39,337 bases of DNA from an uncultured Muribaculaceae bacterium (GCA_958439725.1 CAUBWJ010000019.1:1-39337), one strand, 5' to 3'; positions 24,023 to 32,729 are shown, counted from the first letter of the stretch. Notes: generated from the sequence alone by a model not told the origin. Made by a program: numbers and translations.

Positions 24023-25843
24023 TCATGCCGCAGTCTGCCTCATCAGCTCCTTGATGGCATCGACCACGTTGATTATATAATCGCCCGTTTTCTCAAGATT
24101 AGCCACGAGGTCCATGTAGTAGATACCGGCCTGATACTCGTAATGCTTGTCGTTGATGTTGGCGATGTTGCCGGTGCGCAGCTGGTTGCGGAAGTTGTTG
24201 ATTTCGCGCTCCTTGTTATAGGATTTGATTATCTCATGCTCCGAGGCGTGCTCCATGTTGCCCAGAAGGGCGAGCATGGAGTTCATGGCGCCTTTCACAT
24301 GCGCGAACATAGCGTCTATGTTGTCGTAGATTTCCTCGTTGAATTTCACGCCCGACTGATTTTTGCGCACCAGTATCTTTCCGTCGCCCATGCAGCAGTC
24401 GGCTATGCTCTCTATCTCGCTTACCATCCGGAGCATCCCGGCAATCTTGTGCTTGCCTTCGTTGGAGAGGCGTCCCTCGGCCACGCGGTTGAGGAAGTGG
24501 GCTATCTCTATCTCCATGCGGTCGGATATGTCCTCGTATTTCTCAAGGCGTGAATAAAGGGTGGAGAATTCCTCGGAGTCACGCTTGGTGTGGACAAGGT
24601 CTTTCGCCATGTCGAGCATCCTGCCCACTCTCTCGCCGAATACCGCAATCTCTTTTTCGGCCTGGGTGATGTTGAGCTCGGTGGCGCTCACCAGACCGCC
24701 GGAGATAAATTTGAGCTGGAATTCCTCGTCTTCCTTGTGCTTGGCCGGTACGAGTTTGCACACTATCTTCACATACAGATTGGTGAACCATATCATTATG
24801 GCCAGATTGATGAGGTTGAAAACGGTGTGGAATACCGATAGTCCTATCGACACGCTTTGCTGCAGTTCGCTCACCTTGGCTATCACTTCGTGGCCCTGAG
24901 GCAGCGAGTTGTCAAACAGATGGTCGTAGACGTCGGGCTGGGTTTTCTCTATTTGGTTCACGTATGAGGCAAGCTGCGTTGGGTCGCCCTGGCCGAGTTC
25001 CTCGGTGATCCATACGTTCAGATGGACGAACGGATAGAAAACACAGAGCACCCACACGCATCCCAGGAGATTGAACAGCAGGTGCCCCATTGCGGTGCGT
25101 TTCGCCGCCACGTTTCCGCTCATGGAGGCGAGAAGAGGTGTAACCGTTGTTCCTATGTTCGAACCGAGAATGAGGGCGCAGGAGAGGTCGAAGTCAATCC
25201 ATCCCTTTGAACACATTATAAGTGTGATTGCGAATGTGGCGGCCGACGACTGTATCACCATTGTCACCACCAGTCCCACGAACATGAATATCAGCACGGA
25301 GCCGAAGCCCATGGAGCTGTAATGCTGCAGGAAGGCGAACATCTCGGGGTTGCTCTGGAGGTCAGGCACATATTTGCTGATCATGTCCAGACCCATGAAC
25401 AGGAATGCGAAGCCGATCAGGAACTCGCCTATTGACTTGTTGCGGCTTGTTTTTGTGAACAGCAGCGGTATCGAAAGGCCGATGAGCGGCAGCACGAATG
25501 CCGAGATGTTGACTTTGAAGCCGAACAGTGCTATAACCCATGCCGTGAATGTAGTTCCCACGTTGGCTCCCATAATCACCGCCATGGACTGTGCCAGAGT
25601 CATGAGGCCGGCGTTCACAAAGCTTACAACCATTACGGTCGAGGCCGAAGAGCTTTGTATCAATGCTGTGATGAGGAAACCGGTGAGCGTGCCGGTGAAC
25701 CGGTTGCGGGTCATTGCCGAGAGTATGTTGCGCAGACGGTCGCCTGCGGCTTTCTGAAGGCCTTCGCTCATCACCTTCATTCCGTAAAGGAACAGTCCTA
25801 CGGAACCTAATAGACCTAAAAAGTCTAAGAAACTATAGCTCAT
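24023..25843 (-). CDS. Na+/phosphate cotransporter with PhoU-like tail
   Basis: 606 residues from the ATG at 25843 (MSYSFLDFLGLLGSVGLFLYGMKVMSEGLQ), chosen because it gives the family's first membrane helix; the longer frame from 25906 adds a non-membrane leader across the promoter region. The first about 360 residues form about eight helices with the duplicated QSSSA motif (ALIQSSSASTVMVV and VIQSSAATFAITLI), typical of the NptA/SLC34 fold. The rest is helical and PhoU-like (AEKEIAVFGERVGRMLDMA, EIEIAHFLNRV, GNMEHASEHEIIKSYNKE). It probably takes up, or in some bacteria exports, phosphate with sodium at the inner membrane. It is a single-gene unit. Confidence 0.92.
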   Translation of the reverse strand: MSYSFLDFLGLLGSVGLFLYGMKVMSEGLQKAAGDRLRNILSAMTRNRFTGTLTGFLITALIQSSSASTVMVVSFVNAGLMTLAQSMAVIMGANVGTTFTAWVIALFGFKVNISAFVLPLIGLSIPLLFTKTSRNKSIGEFLIGFAFLFMGLDMISKYVPDLQSNPEMFAFLQHYSSMGFGSVLIFMFVGLVVTMVIQSSAATFAITLIMCSKGWIDFDLSCALILGSNIGTTVTPLLASMSGNVAAKRTAMGHLLFNLLGCVWVLCVFYPFVHLNVWITEELGQGDPTQLASYVNQIEKTQPDVYDHLFDNSLPQGHEVIAKVSELQQSVSIGLSVFHTVFNLINLAIMIWFTNLYVKIVCKLVPAKHKEDEEFQLKFISGGLVSATELNITQAEKEIAVFGERVGRMLDMAKDLVHTKRDSEEFSTLYSRLEKYEDISDRMEIEIAHFLNRVAEGRLSNEGKHKIAGMLRMVSEIESIADCCMGDGKILVRKNQSGVKFNEEIYDNIDAMFAHVKGAMNSMLALLGNMEHASEHEIIKSYNKEREINNFRNQLRTGNIANINDKHYEYQAGIYYMDLVANLEKTGDYIINVVDAIKELMRQTAA

Positions 25844-25903
25844 ATCGTGAAGTATGGTATTTGGTGCCCGTCTCCCGCGGCGTCCGGGATCCGGCTCTAA
25901 GCG

Positions 25904-25935
25904 CAAAGATACAATATAATTTCACAATTACGCAA
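25904..25935 (-). promoter_or_regulatory. Promoter of the Na/Pi transporter gene
   Basis: Minus strand TTG (25933-25935), 21 bases, TATCTTTG (25904-25911). This predicts a 5' leader of about 55 bases with a GC-rich stretch before the ATG at 25843. Confidence 0.6.
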
Positions 25936-26193
25936 CAAAATTAACACTCTGCATCGTCTCTTTCCCTTGCATTTGGCGCGGGGTGGGGCGTCGACGCTCT
26001 GCGTCTCTTGCCGCCGGGATAAAGCCTGATTTGAATGAAATATGCGCAGTTAAACGAAATGTAATAGACATATGTTTATATCGTAACATAAATGTAACTC
26101 TGTTGATAGAATTTTATCTCGTTGAAATATAGGATGATGACAATGGTTGTAACAGCGTAGTAATTAAATTAACTCATTTTAACGCTATAAAAA
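25936..26193. other. Intergenic region without a gene
   Basis: A divergent gap between the transporter and the sigma-factor gene. It has a short GC-rich patch (about 25977-26020) followed by AT-rich sequence. I see no reading frame, RNA fold or repeat I can support. Confidence 0.5.
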
Positions 26194-26222
26194 TTTGGAG
26201 ATATCAAAACTTCGTACCTTTG
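26194..26222 (+). promoter_or_regulatory. Promoter of the ECF sigma-factor gene
   Basis: TTTG (26194-26197), 17 bases, TACCTTTG (26215-26222). The ATG is at 26306, so the leader is about 75 bases. The element is vegetative in type and not an obvious ECF autoregulatory promoter. Confidence 0.55.
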
Positions 26223-26305
26223 TGATGTAAACCGAAAAGGGAATCGGCTCCGGCCGTTTCAAACCAGAACAAAGAATCGTTTCACTACCCAAAATATCCG
26301 TCATT

Positions 26306-26809
26306 ATGGAAGCAACTACTTTTCAAAACCGTCTGATGGGCCTTCAGGCCAATCTTCTCAACTTCGCCTACATGCTGACATCGAACCGCGACGACGCATA
26401 CGATCTTCTTCAGGACACCACCCTGAAGGCGCTTGACAACCGCGAGAAGTACGTTGACAACACCAACTTCAAAGGATGGGTGTTCACCATAATGCGCAAC
26501 ATCTTCATCAACAACTACCGCCGTATAGCCCGTTCGGCCACGGTGATAGACCAGACTGAGGACTGCTACCACCTGAACCTGTCGCAGGACAGCGGACTTG
26601 AGTCGCCCGACGGCTCCTACACCGCCGCCGAGATCACCTCGGCCATCAACGAGTTCCCGGAGAAATACCGCGTTCCGTTCTCGATGCACGTGGCCGGCTA
26701 CAAATACAACGAGATCGCCGAGGAGATGAACCTGCCGCTGGGCACCATAAAGAGCCGCATCTTCTTTGCTCGCCAGGAGCTCCAGAAGCGCTTCGCCGAC
26801 TACCGCTGA
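26306..26809 (+). CDS. ECF-type RNA polymerase sigma factor
   Basis: 167 residues. Region 2 (about 13-78) has LLNFAYMLTSNRDDAYDLLQDTTLKAL and WVFTIMRNIFINNYRR, which bind core polymerase and the -10 element. Region 4 (about 108-160) has INEFPEKYRVPFSMHVAGYKYNEIAEEMNLPLGTIKSRI, the -35-binding helix-turn-helix. Nothing is fused at the C terminus. In many ECF systems an anti-sigma gene lies directly downstream; here the next 330 bases contain no gene, so control must come from elsewhere or from expression itself. Confidence 0.92.
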   Translation: MEATTFQNRLMGLQANLLNFAYMLTSNRDDAYDLLQDTTLKALDNREKYVDNTNFKGWVFTIMRNIFINNYRRIARSATVIDQTEDCYHLNLSQDSGLESPDGSYTAAEITSAINEFPEKYRVPFSMHVAGYKYNEIAEEMNLPLGTIKSRIFFARQELQKRFADYR

Positions 26810-27139
26810 GCCGGCCCTCCAACCCGACGGAACGAGACGGTACCTCTCCCAAAATCAAGACGCACACCTCTCCTCTCTTCTCCATCCCGCTCTCTCCTCC
26901 CTCACGGGAACCGAAATTCAAGAAAGCATTTCCGACAGGGCGCATGCTCTCAAGGTGAAAAAGATAGAAAAGGTTTCAGGGCCGCGCCCGCCGCGCCAGC
27001 GGAGAGCGGGGTCACCGAGAAAAAGATAGATTGATTAATAAGATATAAAAGATTGGTTAAAAGCTTTATTTGGTCTCTTGATACTATACTGCACACAAGC
27101 TGAGAGATAGACTCTTAGGCAAGGTATAAATGATAATTA
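26810..27139. other. Intergenic region without a supported gene
   Basis: 330 bases between the sigma-factor gene and the end of the four-helix-bundle remnant. It includes a GC-rich stretch at about 26980-27015 (GGGCCGCGCCCGCCGCG) and AT-rich sequence after 27020. Small frames here have no recognisable content. Confidence 0.45.
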
Positions 27140-27636
27140 CTATTCCTGTTTGTATCCAGAATTCCCGTTTCTATGTTTGTTGCGGTAGTCGATTCTTGCT
27201 CGGGTCATTTCTTCCCTTATGCCTCCATTCTGTATAAAGTCATTTTTTGCTCTTTCTATGAGTTTGAACAATAGGAACAGTTCCTGATGAATCATTGTAA
27301 GGCTTAATCTCTTACTTTCCTTACCTTTTCATCGGGCCATATTGCCAACTTTCTTACTCGCAGATAATCTTCGTAATCAGCAAGCAGTTCCTCAAAACTT
27401 GCTTTGGCGACATTAAACAGCTTTATCTCGGTTTCGCGTGATGTGACTGAGGCCGACGAGCCTTCGATGATGTTCTGTTTGCCACTTCGGGCTGCCTGAA
27501 TCATCTGGTCGATAGTTCGGTCTCCTTTCTTAAGATATCTGTGAGCAAAGTAAAAGGTAATATCGTAGATACATTCCGCCTTTTTGAAGACGATGAGATT
27601 GCGATAATCGCCTTTGGATATTAGAAATCCATTCAT
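27140..27636 (-). pseudogene. Four-helix-bundle suffix protein, split by a frameshift
   Basis: The first frame starts at the ATG at 27636 and ends at 27304 (110 residues: YRNLIVFKKAECIYDITFYFAHRYL, DRTIDQMIQAARSGKQNIIEG, FEELLADYEDYLRVRKLAIW). It matches the four-helix-bundle protein family related to 23S rRNA intervening-sequence proteins. Just before the stop the frame closes, but another minus-strand frame continues the family ending: TMIHQELFLLFKLIERAKND, FIQNGGIREEMTRARIDYRN, to a stop at 27140-27142. Full-length relatives run through both parts as one protein with extra residues between. The gene therefore appears to have lost a segment and shifted frame near 27310. It is AT-richer than its neighbours, suggesting transfer. 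Function in the family is unknown. An intact short form (27304-27636) might still be translated. Confidence 0.65.
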
Positions 27637-27665
27637 GCTATTGTCATTTAAGGAATAAGTGAACG

Positions 27666-28952
27666 TCAGTATTGCCGGAGGGCGGCGGCGGAGAGGAGGC
27701 GGTGGCCGATGCGGCAGTAGAGGCATTTGCGCTGGAGGCAGTAAGCGTTGCGGAGCTGGATGAGGGCCTGGGAATCGAAGGCGTTGCGGGGCCGCAGGCC
27801 GTTGCGTGTGAAGAAGTCGGTGATGGTGTTGTTTTCCGCGGGGAGGGAGTGAAGAAGGTCTATGGCGCGGTCGGTGAGGGCGAAGTCGTTGTGACTGGTG
27901 CCGAATGCCCACTGCAGGGGTACAATGGTGTTTATGGCAAGGGAACATATCGAGGCGCGGCTCAAGTGTTCCGGCACCCGGGCGGCCGGAGCCGAGAAGT
28001 TGTAGTGGGTTGTCCAGTAGCCTGTGAGCGTAGGGGTGAAGAGTTTGACGGCGCCTTCAAGGTCGGTGATTTCAAGTATGCGCGACATCATGCGGAATCC
28101 TCCGTGGAGCATGGCGGCAAGCAGCGCTATGCGGCGGTGCGGCAGGCCGGCGGGACGCATGCGCTTTTTCCAGAGCATGGGGCGGGGCGCCCGGAGGCCG
28201 AATTTGGCCGTAAAGAAGGCATAATCTGTTCTGAGCCGCTGCACATAGCCGTCGGCGGCCGCGGGAGCTTCGTCGAGCAGTCCGCTCTGGCCAAAGAGAA
28301 GCGCTTCTATGGCGGAAAGGGAGTCGCTGTGTCGCCCTACCACACGCAGCGGCAACGACATGGCCAGCCGCTGGAATGGGTCGCCGTTGGTCCCGAAGCC
28401 CAGACTGCGGGCCACAGTCACGTAACAGGCGGTTTCCCAGTCGCCGGAGCTACGTTCCAGAATGTCGGAGATGCGGGCGGCCTTTTCCTGCACCCGCTCG
28501 AAAGCCAGGGCGTCGAGCCATGCCCGCAGGTGAGGCGCCGGCATCTGCGGGATGGCCGCCGAACAAGGAAGCTCCGACTCGGCACGGCCTGTGAGGTCGG
28601 TGAAGCGGCGGTGGAACTCCGGTTCGCATTTCATGGCGAACTGCGGTATGGTTTCGCCGTTGGAGCGGTGAATGGGGGTGTCGTCGCAGTCAACCACGTG
28701 GAGCACAACCGAATCGTAGGCAGGATCGCCGTCGTGGCCGTGACGGTGCCAGTCGCTGGCGCGCACGTGTATCTCCACGTCGCCCACCCATGTATGGTCG
28801 GCGATGCGTATCTTGGCGTTGAAAAAATCGGGGCCGGAATTGGTGTTGAGAGTTCCGGGGTCCAGCACCGTGAGGCGCCGGCCGTCCACGGTGGTCATTC
28901 CGGGACGCAGTGCCAGCCTGTGCTGCCACACGTATTGCATCAGTCGTTCCAT
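27666..28952 (-). CDS. DUF2851 family protein
   Basis: 428 residues; starts MERLMQYVWQHRLALRPGMTT, with an alternative ATG four codons in. Recognised as DUF2851 by VLDPGTLNTNSGPDFFNAKI, WVGDVEIHVRASDWHRHGHD, PAYDSVVLHVVDCDD, the long helical middle and a Cys-rich C terminus (NAYCLQRKCLYCRIGHRLL). The conserved Asp, Glu and His residues in the N-terminal part recall a nuclease-like active site, but no activity is established that I know of. It is the last intact gene of the minus-strand series, 56 bases after ribH. Confidence 0.88.
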   Translation of the reverse strand: MERLMQYVWQHRLALRPGMTTVDGRRLTVLDPGTLNTNSGPDFFNAKIRIADHTWVGDVEIHVRASDWHRHGHDGDPAYDSVVLHVVDCDDTPIHRSNGETIPQFAMKCEPEFHRRFTDLTGRAESELPCSAAIPQMPAPHLRAWLDALAFERVQEKAARISDILERSSGDWETACYVTVARSLGFGTNGDPFQRLAMSLPLRVVGRHSDSLSAIEALLFGQSGLLDEAPAAADGYVQRLRTDYAFFTAKFGLRAPRPMLWKKRMRPAGLPHRRIALLAAMLHGGFRMMSRILEITDLEGAVKLFTPTLTGYWTTHYNFSAPAARVPEHLSRASICSLAINTIVPLQWAFGTSHNDFALTDRAIDLLHSLPAENNTITDFFTRNGLRPRNAFDSQALIQLRNAYCLQRKCLYCRIGHRLLSAAALRQY

Positions 28953-29008
28953 GGCTTTAAGGGGAGAAGTGGAGGGGAGGGGAAATGGGCGGGAGGCGGG
29001 AGTGGACG

Positions 29009-29491
29009 TTACAGCTCCTGCACCTGACGCCTGAAGTCTATCATTTTAAGCGCGGCCTCGGCAGCCTCGGCGCCTTTGTCGCCTACGGAACCTCCCTTTA
29101 TGCGGTCAACGGCCTGCTGCTGGTTTTCGACCGTAAGCACGCCGAATATCACCGGGGTGTCGCAGTCGGCGTTGAGTGCCGTCACGCCCTGAGTCACGCT
29201 CTGGCACACATAGTCGAAGTGCGGTGTGTCGCCGCGCACCACGCATCCGAACACTATCACGGCGTCGTAGAGCGAGGCTTCGATCAGTGCCGACGCTCCG
29301 AAGGTCAGTTCTATGGCGCCCGGCACGGAGAAGGTGTCGATGTCAGTGTCGGCAAGGCCGGCGCGATGCAGGGTCTCGACGGCGCTGTCGCGCAGGGCCG
29401 AGGTTATATCGCCGTTCCATTCGGCTGTGACTATGCCCACGCGGGCGTCCTTTACACGGGGTAGTTCTGTTTTGGGGGCGTTTTTTGACAT
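29009..29491 (-). CDS. ribH: 6,7-dimethyl-8-ribityllumazine synthase
   Basis: 160 residues, the normal length. Joins 5-amino-6-ribitylaminouracil with 3,4-dihydroxybutanone phosphate, the second-last step to riboflavin. Seen: VTAEWNGDIT (substrate-binding Trp), FSVPGAIEL, VIVFGCVVRGDTPHFDYVC with the catalytic His, PVIFGVLTVENQQQAVDRI and the terminal GDKGAEAAEAALKM. No other riboflavin genes are in the window. It lies 28 bases after a TPR gene on the same strand, and the pair recF-DUF721 a little upstream; such a neighbourhood is common in Bacteroidales. Confidence 0.95.
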   Translation of the reverse strand: MSKNAPKTELPRVKDARVGIVTAEWNGDITSALRDSAVETLHRAGLADTDIDTFSVPGAIELTFGASALIEASLYDAVIVFGCVVRGDTPHFDYVCQSVTQGVTALNADCDTPVIFGVLTVENQQQAVDRIKGGSVGDKGAEAAEAALKMIDFRRQVQEL

Positions 29492-29519
29492 TCGGGTAAA
29501 ATTTTAGGGAAAAATGTGG

Positions 29520-30536
29520 TCAGCGGGGGAAAAGTTTGTGCCAGAAGGCGAATATGTCGCGGTCGGAGTTGCGTGCGTGGAACAGGATGTCGACAATGCG
29601 GCGGTGTTCCGTGTCGTCACTGAGCTTCGAGGCCTTGTAAAGCATGGTGTTAAGCAGATGTATTCCTTTCTCGCGCGTGGTTTTCTGGGCCAGGAGGGCT
29701 TCGCCGAGATCCACTGACAGCGAGAGCTGCTTTTCTGAAAATTCCGGCTCGAGGCGCGTGAGATATCGCAGGGCGCGGGTGAAATATTGCACGGCCTCGC
29801 GCTGGCGGCTCATCTTCATGAGCGTGCGTCCTTCGAGGGTGAGGGAGTCCACGAGCCGCAGCCCGGCATCTTCGATACCCTCGTTGACTTCGCGCAGGTA
29901 GTCGTTGACGGAGGCATGGAGCTCGGCGAGCGTCTCGGCCTGTTTCTGGCGGGAGCGGAACACGGCAGTGGAGGCATTTACGGCAAGGATGCGCGCGGAG
30001 CCGTAGCGCGCGGGATTCACCCGGGCCAGACGGCTGAAAATTTTCACCGATTTCTCGATTTCGCGTTCGGCCTGGCGGTGCTGTCCGCCGGCATTGTGCA
30101 GCAGGCTTATGTCGTAGAGAAGCGACGCGAGTATTGCGAGGAACGGTTCGTCCTTGCGGCGCGCGTGCTGGGAAAGTAAGTTCAGGGCCTTGGCGGCGGT
30201 GGTGAGAGCCTGTTCGGTATCGCCTGAATAGATGAGGAGTGCCACTCGTGTCTGCATCAGCGCCGCATGGATGTTGAGCATCTGGGGACTTTCGTCGGCG
30301 AAGCGCTCGGCAAGAGCGTCGAAGTCGGTGATTGTCTCTATGGCTTCGGCCGTGCGTCCGGCTTCCGCGAGCTCATGTGAGGCGGCGCGGATAAAGTCGT
30401 AGGCTTCGTTGAAAGGAGCGTCGGTTATGGCATGGCGCAGGCTTGAGCCGTTGATGTTGCTGCGCACCAGTGCCAGCCGCTGCTCCACATCGGAGTCCAC
30501 GGGGATGAAGATGGGATCGAGCGACAGGTTTTTCAT
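29520..30536 (-). CDS. Tetratricopeptide-repeat protein (cytoplasmic)
   Basis: 338 residues from the ATG at 30536, which overlaps the stop of the PfkB-like gene (TGATG); the long frame to 30788 has no supportable start. It has no signal peptide or membrane helix. The whole length is helical with TPR-like pairs (MQTRVALLIYSGDTEQALTTAAKALNLL, then SLLHNAGGQHRQAEREIEKSVKIF, then LMKMSRQREAVQYFTRALRYLTRLEP). It is probably a scaffold or regulator; its partner is not shown. The overlap with the PfkB-like gene argues for coupled translation, and ribH follows after 28 bases. Confidence 0.8.
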   Translation of the reverse strand: MKNLSLDPIFIPVDSDVEQRLALVRSNINGSSLRHAITDAPFNEAYDFIRAASHELAEAGRTAEAIETITDFDALAERFADESPQMLNIHAALMQTRVALLIYSGDTEQALTTAAKALNLLSQHARRKDEPFLAILASLLYDISLLHNAGGQHRQAEREIEKSVKIFSRLARVNPARYGSARILAVNASTAVFRSRQKQAETLAELHASVNDYLREVNEGIEDAGLRLVDSLTLEGRTLMKMSRQREAVQYFTRALRYLTRLEPEFSEKQLSLSVDLGEALLAQKTTREKGIHLLNTMLYKASKLSDDTEHRRIVDILFHARNSDRDIFAFWHKLFPR

Positions 30537-31423
30537 CAGTCGGGGTTTGAGTTGAGAGTGGAGGCAATCTCCGAGGTGAGGGCCTCGAGGGTGGCCGTGG
30601 TCAGAATCCGGGCGTTTTCGGGGGTTATATGCATTCCCATAAGGCTGCGGGCCGTTGCGGCTATGCCGCGCGCGCGGTCGTCGGCCGTTGGGTCGGGTGC
30701 GGGAGTGAAAGAGGCCGAGGCCGTTATGCTGCCCTGGAAATGGCTTACGGTTCCGGTGGCGAAATCGAAATTGATCATCGCCGGGCAATAGAAGCGCATT
30801 GTGCGGGCAAAGCAGGAGGCGGCGTCGCCGTCGTCGAAAATCCTGGCCAGGGTGTGGGAGGAAGTCAGAAGCAGGTCGGCCATCTCGAGGTATTCGAGTA
30901 TGTAGGGACGCACGTGGGTGAGATTGGGCACCATATCCGCGGGGAAGCCCGGCATATAGACTATGAGAGCCTTGCGGCGGCGCACGTGGTCAATGAAGTC
31001 GGCCAGCTGCTGGCGCACCCGTGAGCGCAGTGCGAACGACGAGCCGAAAATCACCACGTCGTCGGGGTCAACGCGCGGCCATACGGTGTTGAAGCCGTCC
31101 TCGGGATAGCGGTGATAGTGTATGGGGTCGCCCTCGCCGGGAGCAAAACGCACGGCCGCAGGGGTTGTGCCTCCGTCGGCGTAGCGGTCGATTGACACGG
31201 TGTCTACACCGGCCCCGGAGAGATAGGCCACAACCAGATCGCCGAGGTGGTCGCGTGCGGCCTCGCTCATGAATGTGGCTGAATGGCCCGCACGTGCGAG
31301 CATGGCCGATGCAAGCAGCAGCGGGTCGGCGGGAGTGGCTTCCGCGCGAGCCGGAAGGGTTTTGGTGCCTGCCGGGAAGGTGAAATCCACTGTCGAGGCT
31401 CCTATGAGTATGGTTTTTGGCAT
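30536..31423 (-). CDS. PfkB-fold protein with lost kinase motifs
   Basis: 295 residues from the ATG at 31423 (MPKTILIGASTVDFTFPAGT). An ATG at 31477 overlaps the stop of the upstream gene as ATGA and would add 18 residues. The fold is that of PfkB sugar kinases: the opening strand, LARAGHSATFMSEAARDHLGDL, the central DDVVIFGSSFALRS, and FARTMRFYCPAMINFDFATG. The two signatures are missing. Where the family has a Gly-Gly...Asn motif after the first strand, this has TPADPLLLASAML. Where it has Gly-Ala-Gly-Asp with the catalytic Asp, this has DPTADDRARG. It is therefore probably a non-catalytic relative. It is tightly linked to the SIS isomerase gene before it and the TPR gene after it, which suggests a regulatory or structural role (inference). 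Confidence 0.78.
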   Translation of the reverse strand: MPKTILIGASTVDFTFPAGTKTLPARAEATPADPLLLASAMLARAGHSATFMSEAARDHLGDLVVAYLSGAGVDTVSIDRYADGGTTPAAVRFAPGEGDPIHYHRYPEDGFNTVWPRVDPDDVVIFGSSFALRSRVRQQLADFIDHVRRRKALIVYMPGFPADMVPNLTHVRPYILEYLEMADLLLTSSHTLARIFDDGDAASCFARTMRFYCPAMINFDFATGTVSHFQGSITASASFTPAPDPTADDRARGIAATARSLMGMHITPENARILTTATLEALTSEIASTLNSNPD

Positions 31424-31473
31424 TTTGACGTATTGGTCTGAAGGGGAAATATTGGTGTGGGCTTCCTGATGGC

Positions 31474-32073
31474 TCATGAACGGGCCGCGTGTCCCAGATA
31501 GCCGCCGTGGTGGCGCAGGGCGTATTGTTCCTTGGTGAAGCCGGTGGCACGCATCACGTTTACCACCAGCACGTCGCCTATCACCGTCATCATGGTGGTG
31601 GAGGTGGTTGGGGTGAGGCCGAGCGGACACACTTCGGGGGCGGCCGCGGTGATTAGAGCTGCGTCGGCCACATGTGCCAGCTCGCTGTCGGCACGGCCGG
31701 TAATCACTATAATCGGAAGCTGCGGCACAAGGCGTTTGGCAAGTGTCACGAGGTCTATTATCTCGCGGGTACGCCCGGAATTGCTCACCAGCAGCAGCAC
31801 ATCGTCGGGCTGGAGCACTCCCAGGTCGCCATGCTGGGCCTCCGAGGGATGGAGGTTGACGGCGGGAATACCGGTCGACGAGAAAGTTGTGGCGATATTC
31901 AGGGCAATCTGTCCGGCCTTGCCCATACCGGAGGTGACGAGCTTGCCTCCGCGGCGGTATACGTGCTCTACAATGAGATCGACGGCGCGGTCGTAGTCGG
32001 GCGAATAGGGTATATCGGCGATTGCCCGGCTTTCGGCATCGAGAATCTCGCGCATGGATTGAGCTACAGTCAT
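31474..32073 (-). CDS. SIS-domain sugar isomerase, KdsD-like without CBS domains
   Basis: 199 residues, one SIS domain. It closely follows the arabinose-5-phosphate isomerase pattern: TSGMGKAGQIALNIATTFSS, HPSEAQHGDLG with the active-site His, DDVLLLVSNSGRTREI, LTPTTSTTMMTVIGDVLVV and ALRHHGGYLG. E. coli KdsD and GutQ have about 320 residues with two CBS domains after the SIS domain; this one stops before them. CBS-less versions are known in Bacteroidota. The likely reaction, ribulose-5-phosphate to arabinose-5-phosphate, feeds Kdo synthesis for lipopolysaccharide. No other Kdo gene is in the window. First gene of a minus-strand series. A TAATTTTG element at 32135-32142 may be its -7 box, with no clear -33 box. 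Confidence 0.88.
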   Translation of the reverse strand: MTVAQSMREILDAESRAIADIPYSPDYDRAVDLIVEHVYRRGGKLVTSGMGKAGQIALNIATTFSSTGIPAVNLHPSEAQHGDLGVLQPDDVLLLVSNSGRTREIIDLVTLAKRLVPQLPIIVITGRADSELAHVADAALITAAAPEVCPLGLTPTTSTTMMTVIGDVLVVNVMRATGFTKEQYALRHHGGYLGHAARS

Positions 32074-32189
32074 TATTTTGCGGGTTTGATTGTTTTCAAA
32101 AAAATGTGTGTGAGGCGTCAGGCCGTCTACACGGCAAAATTACAATTTTTTTTGAAAAAACCGGTGATTGCCCTGAGGAAGAACCGCGC

Positions 32190-32699
32190 TTATATCAGCG
32201 GCTTCTCGGGCTTGGAGCGCAACGGCCGCTGTTCGAAAGCCTCTATGCCTGCTATCCATTTGGGGTTCAGCGGCATGCCTTTTGCGGCGGCAGGGTCGAA
32301 TCCGGCCATTACCGTGCGCCCGACGCTCTTGGTCTGTCCGGTGGAGGCATTGATTATGCGCTGTTCCAGAGTGAGGCTGCCACGGCCTATGCGTGTTACG
32401 GCAGTCCACACCTCGAGCTGCTCGCCGAAATACGAAGGCGCTATGAAGTCGCAGTCAATGTGCACCACAACCATGTCGATATTGCGGAGCGAGTGGTTTA
32501 TCGAGGGGTCGATGGTGGTGAAATAGTCTATTTTGGCCAGGTCCATGAAGGTGAAATAGACGTTGTTGTTCAGATGGCCGAGCACGTCGATATCGGAAAA
32601 GCGGGTCTGCACCGGCAGACAGTGCCGGAACGGAAAATCGGCCTTCGGCACCCTTTCGCTGTCGCTTTTCAGAATTGTGGGTTTTATTACGGAAGTCAT
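32190..32699 (-). CDS. Acyl-CoA thioesterase, hot-dog fold (4HBT)
   Basis: 169 residues. One hot-dog domain of the 4-hydroxybenzoyl-CoA thioesterase (YbgC/FadM-like) type, seen from TRFSDIDVLGHLNNNVYFTFMDLAKIDYF, where the Asp and the His/Asn positions form the active site, and VVVHIDCDFIAPSYFGEQLEVWTAVTRIG. Such enzymes cleave acyl-CoA or acyl-ACP; the substrate is not evident. A C-terminal tail of about 35 residues (from GMPLNPKW) is outside the core fold. It lies 30 bases after the DUF721 gene, probably in the same transcript as recF. Confidence 0.88.
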   Translation of the reverse strand: MTSVIKPTILKSDSERVPKADFPFRHCLPVQTRFSDIDVLGHLNNNVYFTFMDLAKIDYFTTIDPSINHSLRNIDMVVVHIDCDFIAPSYFGEQLEVWTAVTRIGRGSLTLEQRIINASTGQTKSVGRTVMAGFDPAAAKGMPLNPKWIAGIEAFEQRPLRSKPEKPLI

Positions 32700-32729
32700 G
32701 ACGCAGGATATTCTTTAGGTATCGGGATG

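Noticed and set aside
26766..27029. Plus-strand frame of 87 residues at the end of the sigma-factor gene, considered as an anti-sigma factor
   Set aside because: It starts inside the sigma gene, has no membrane helix or zinc motif and is Ser/Arg/Pro-rich, so it is not a credible anti-sigma protein.
27672..29027. 451-residue plus-strand frame opposite DUF2851
   Set aside because: It is antisense to a clear DUF2851 gene, has low-complexity composition and matches no family I recognise; a by-product of GC-rich codon use.
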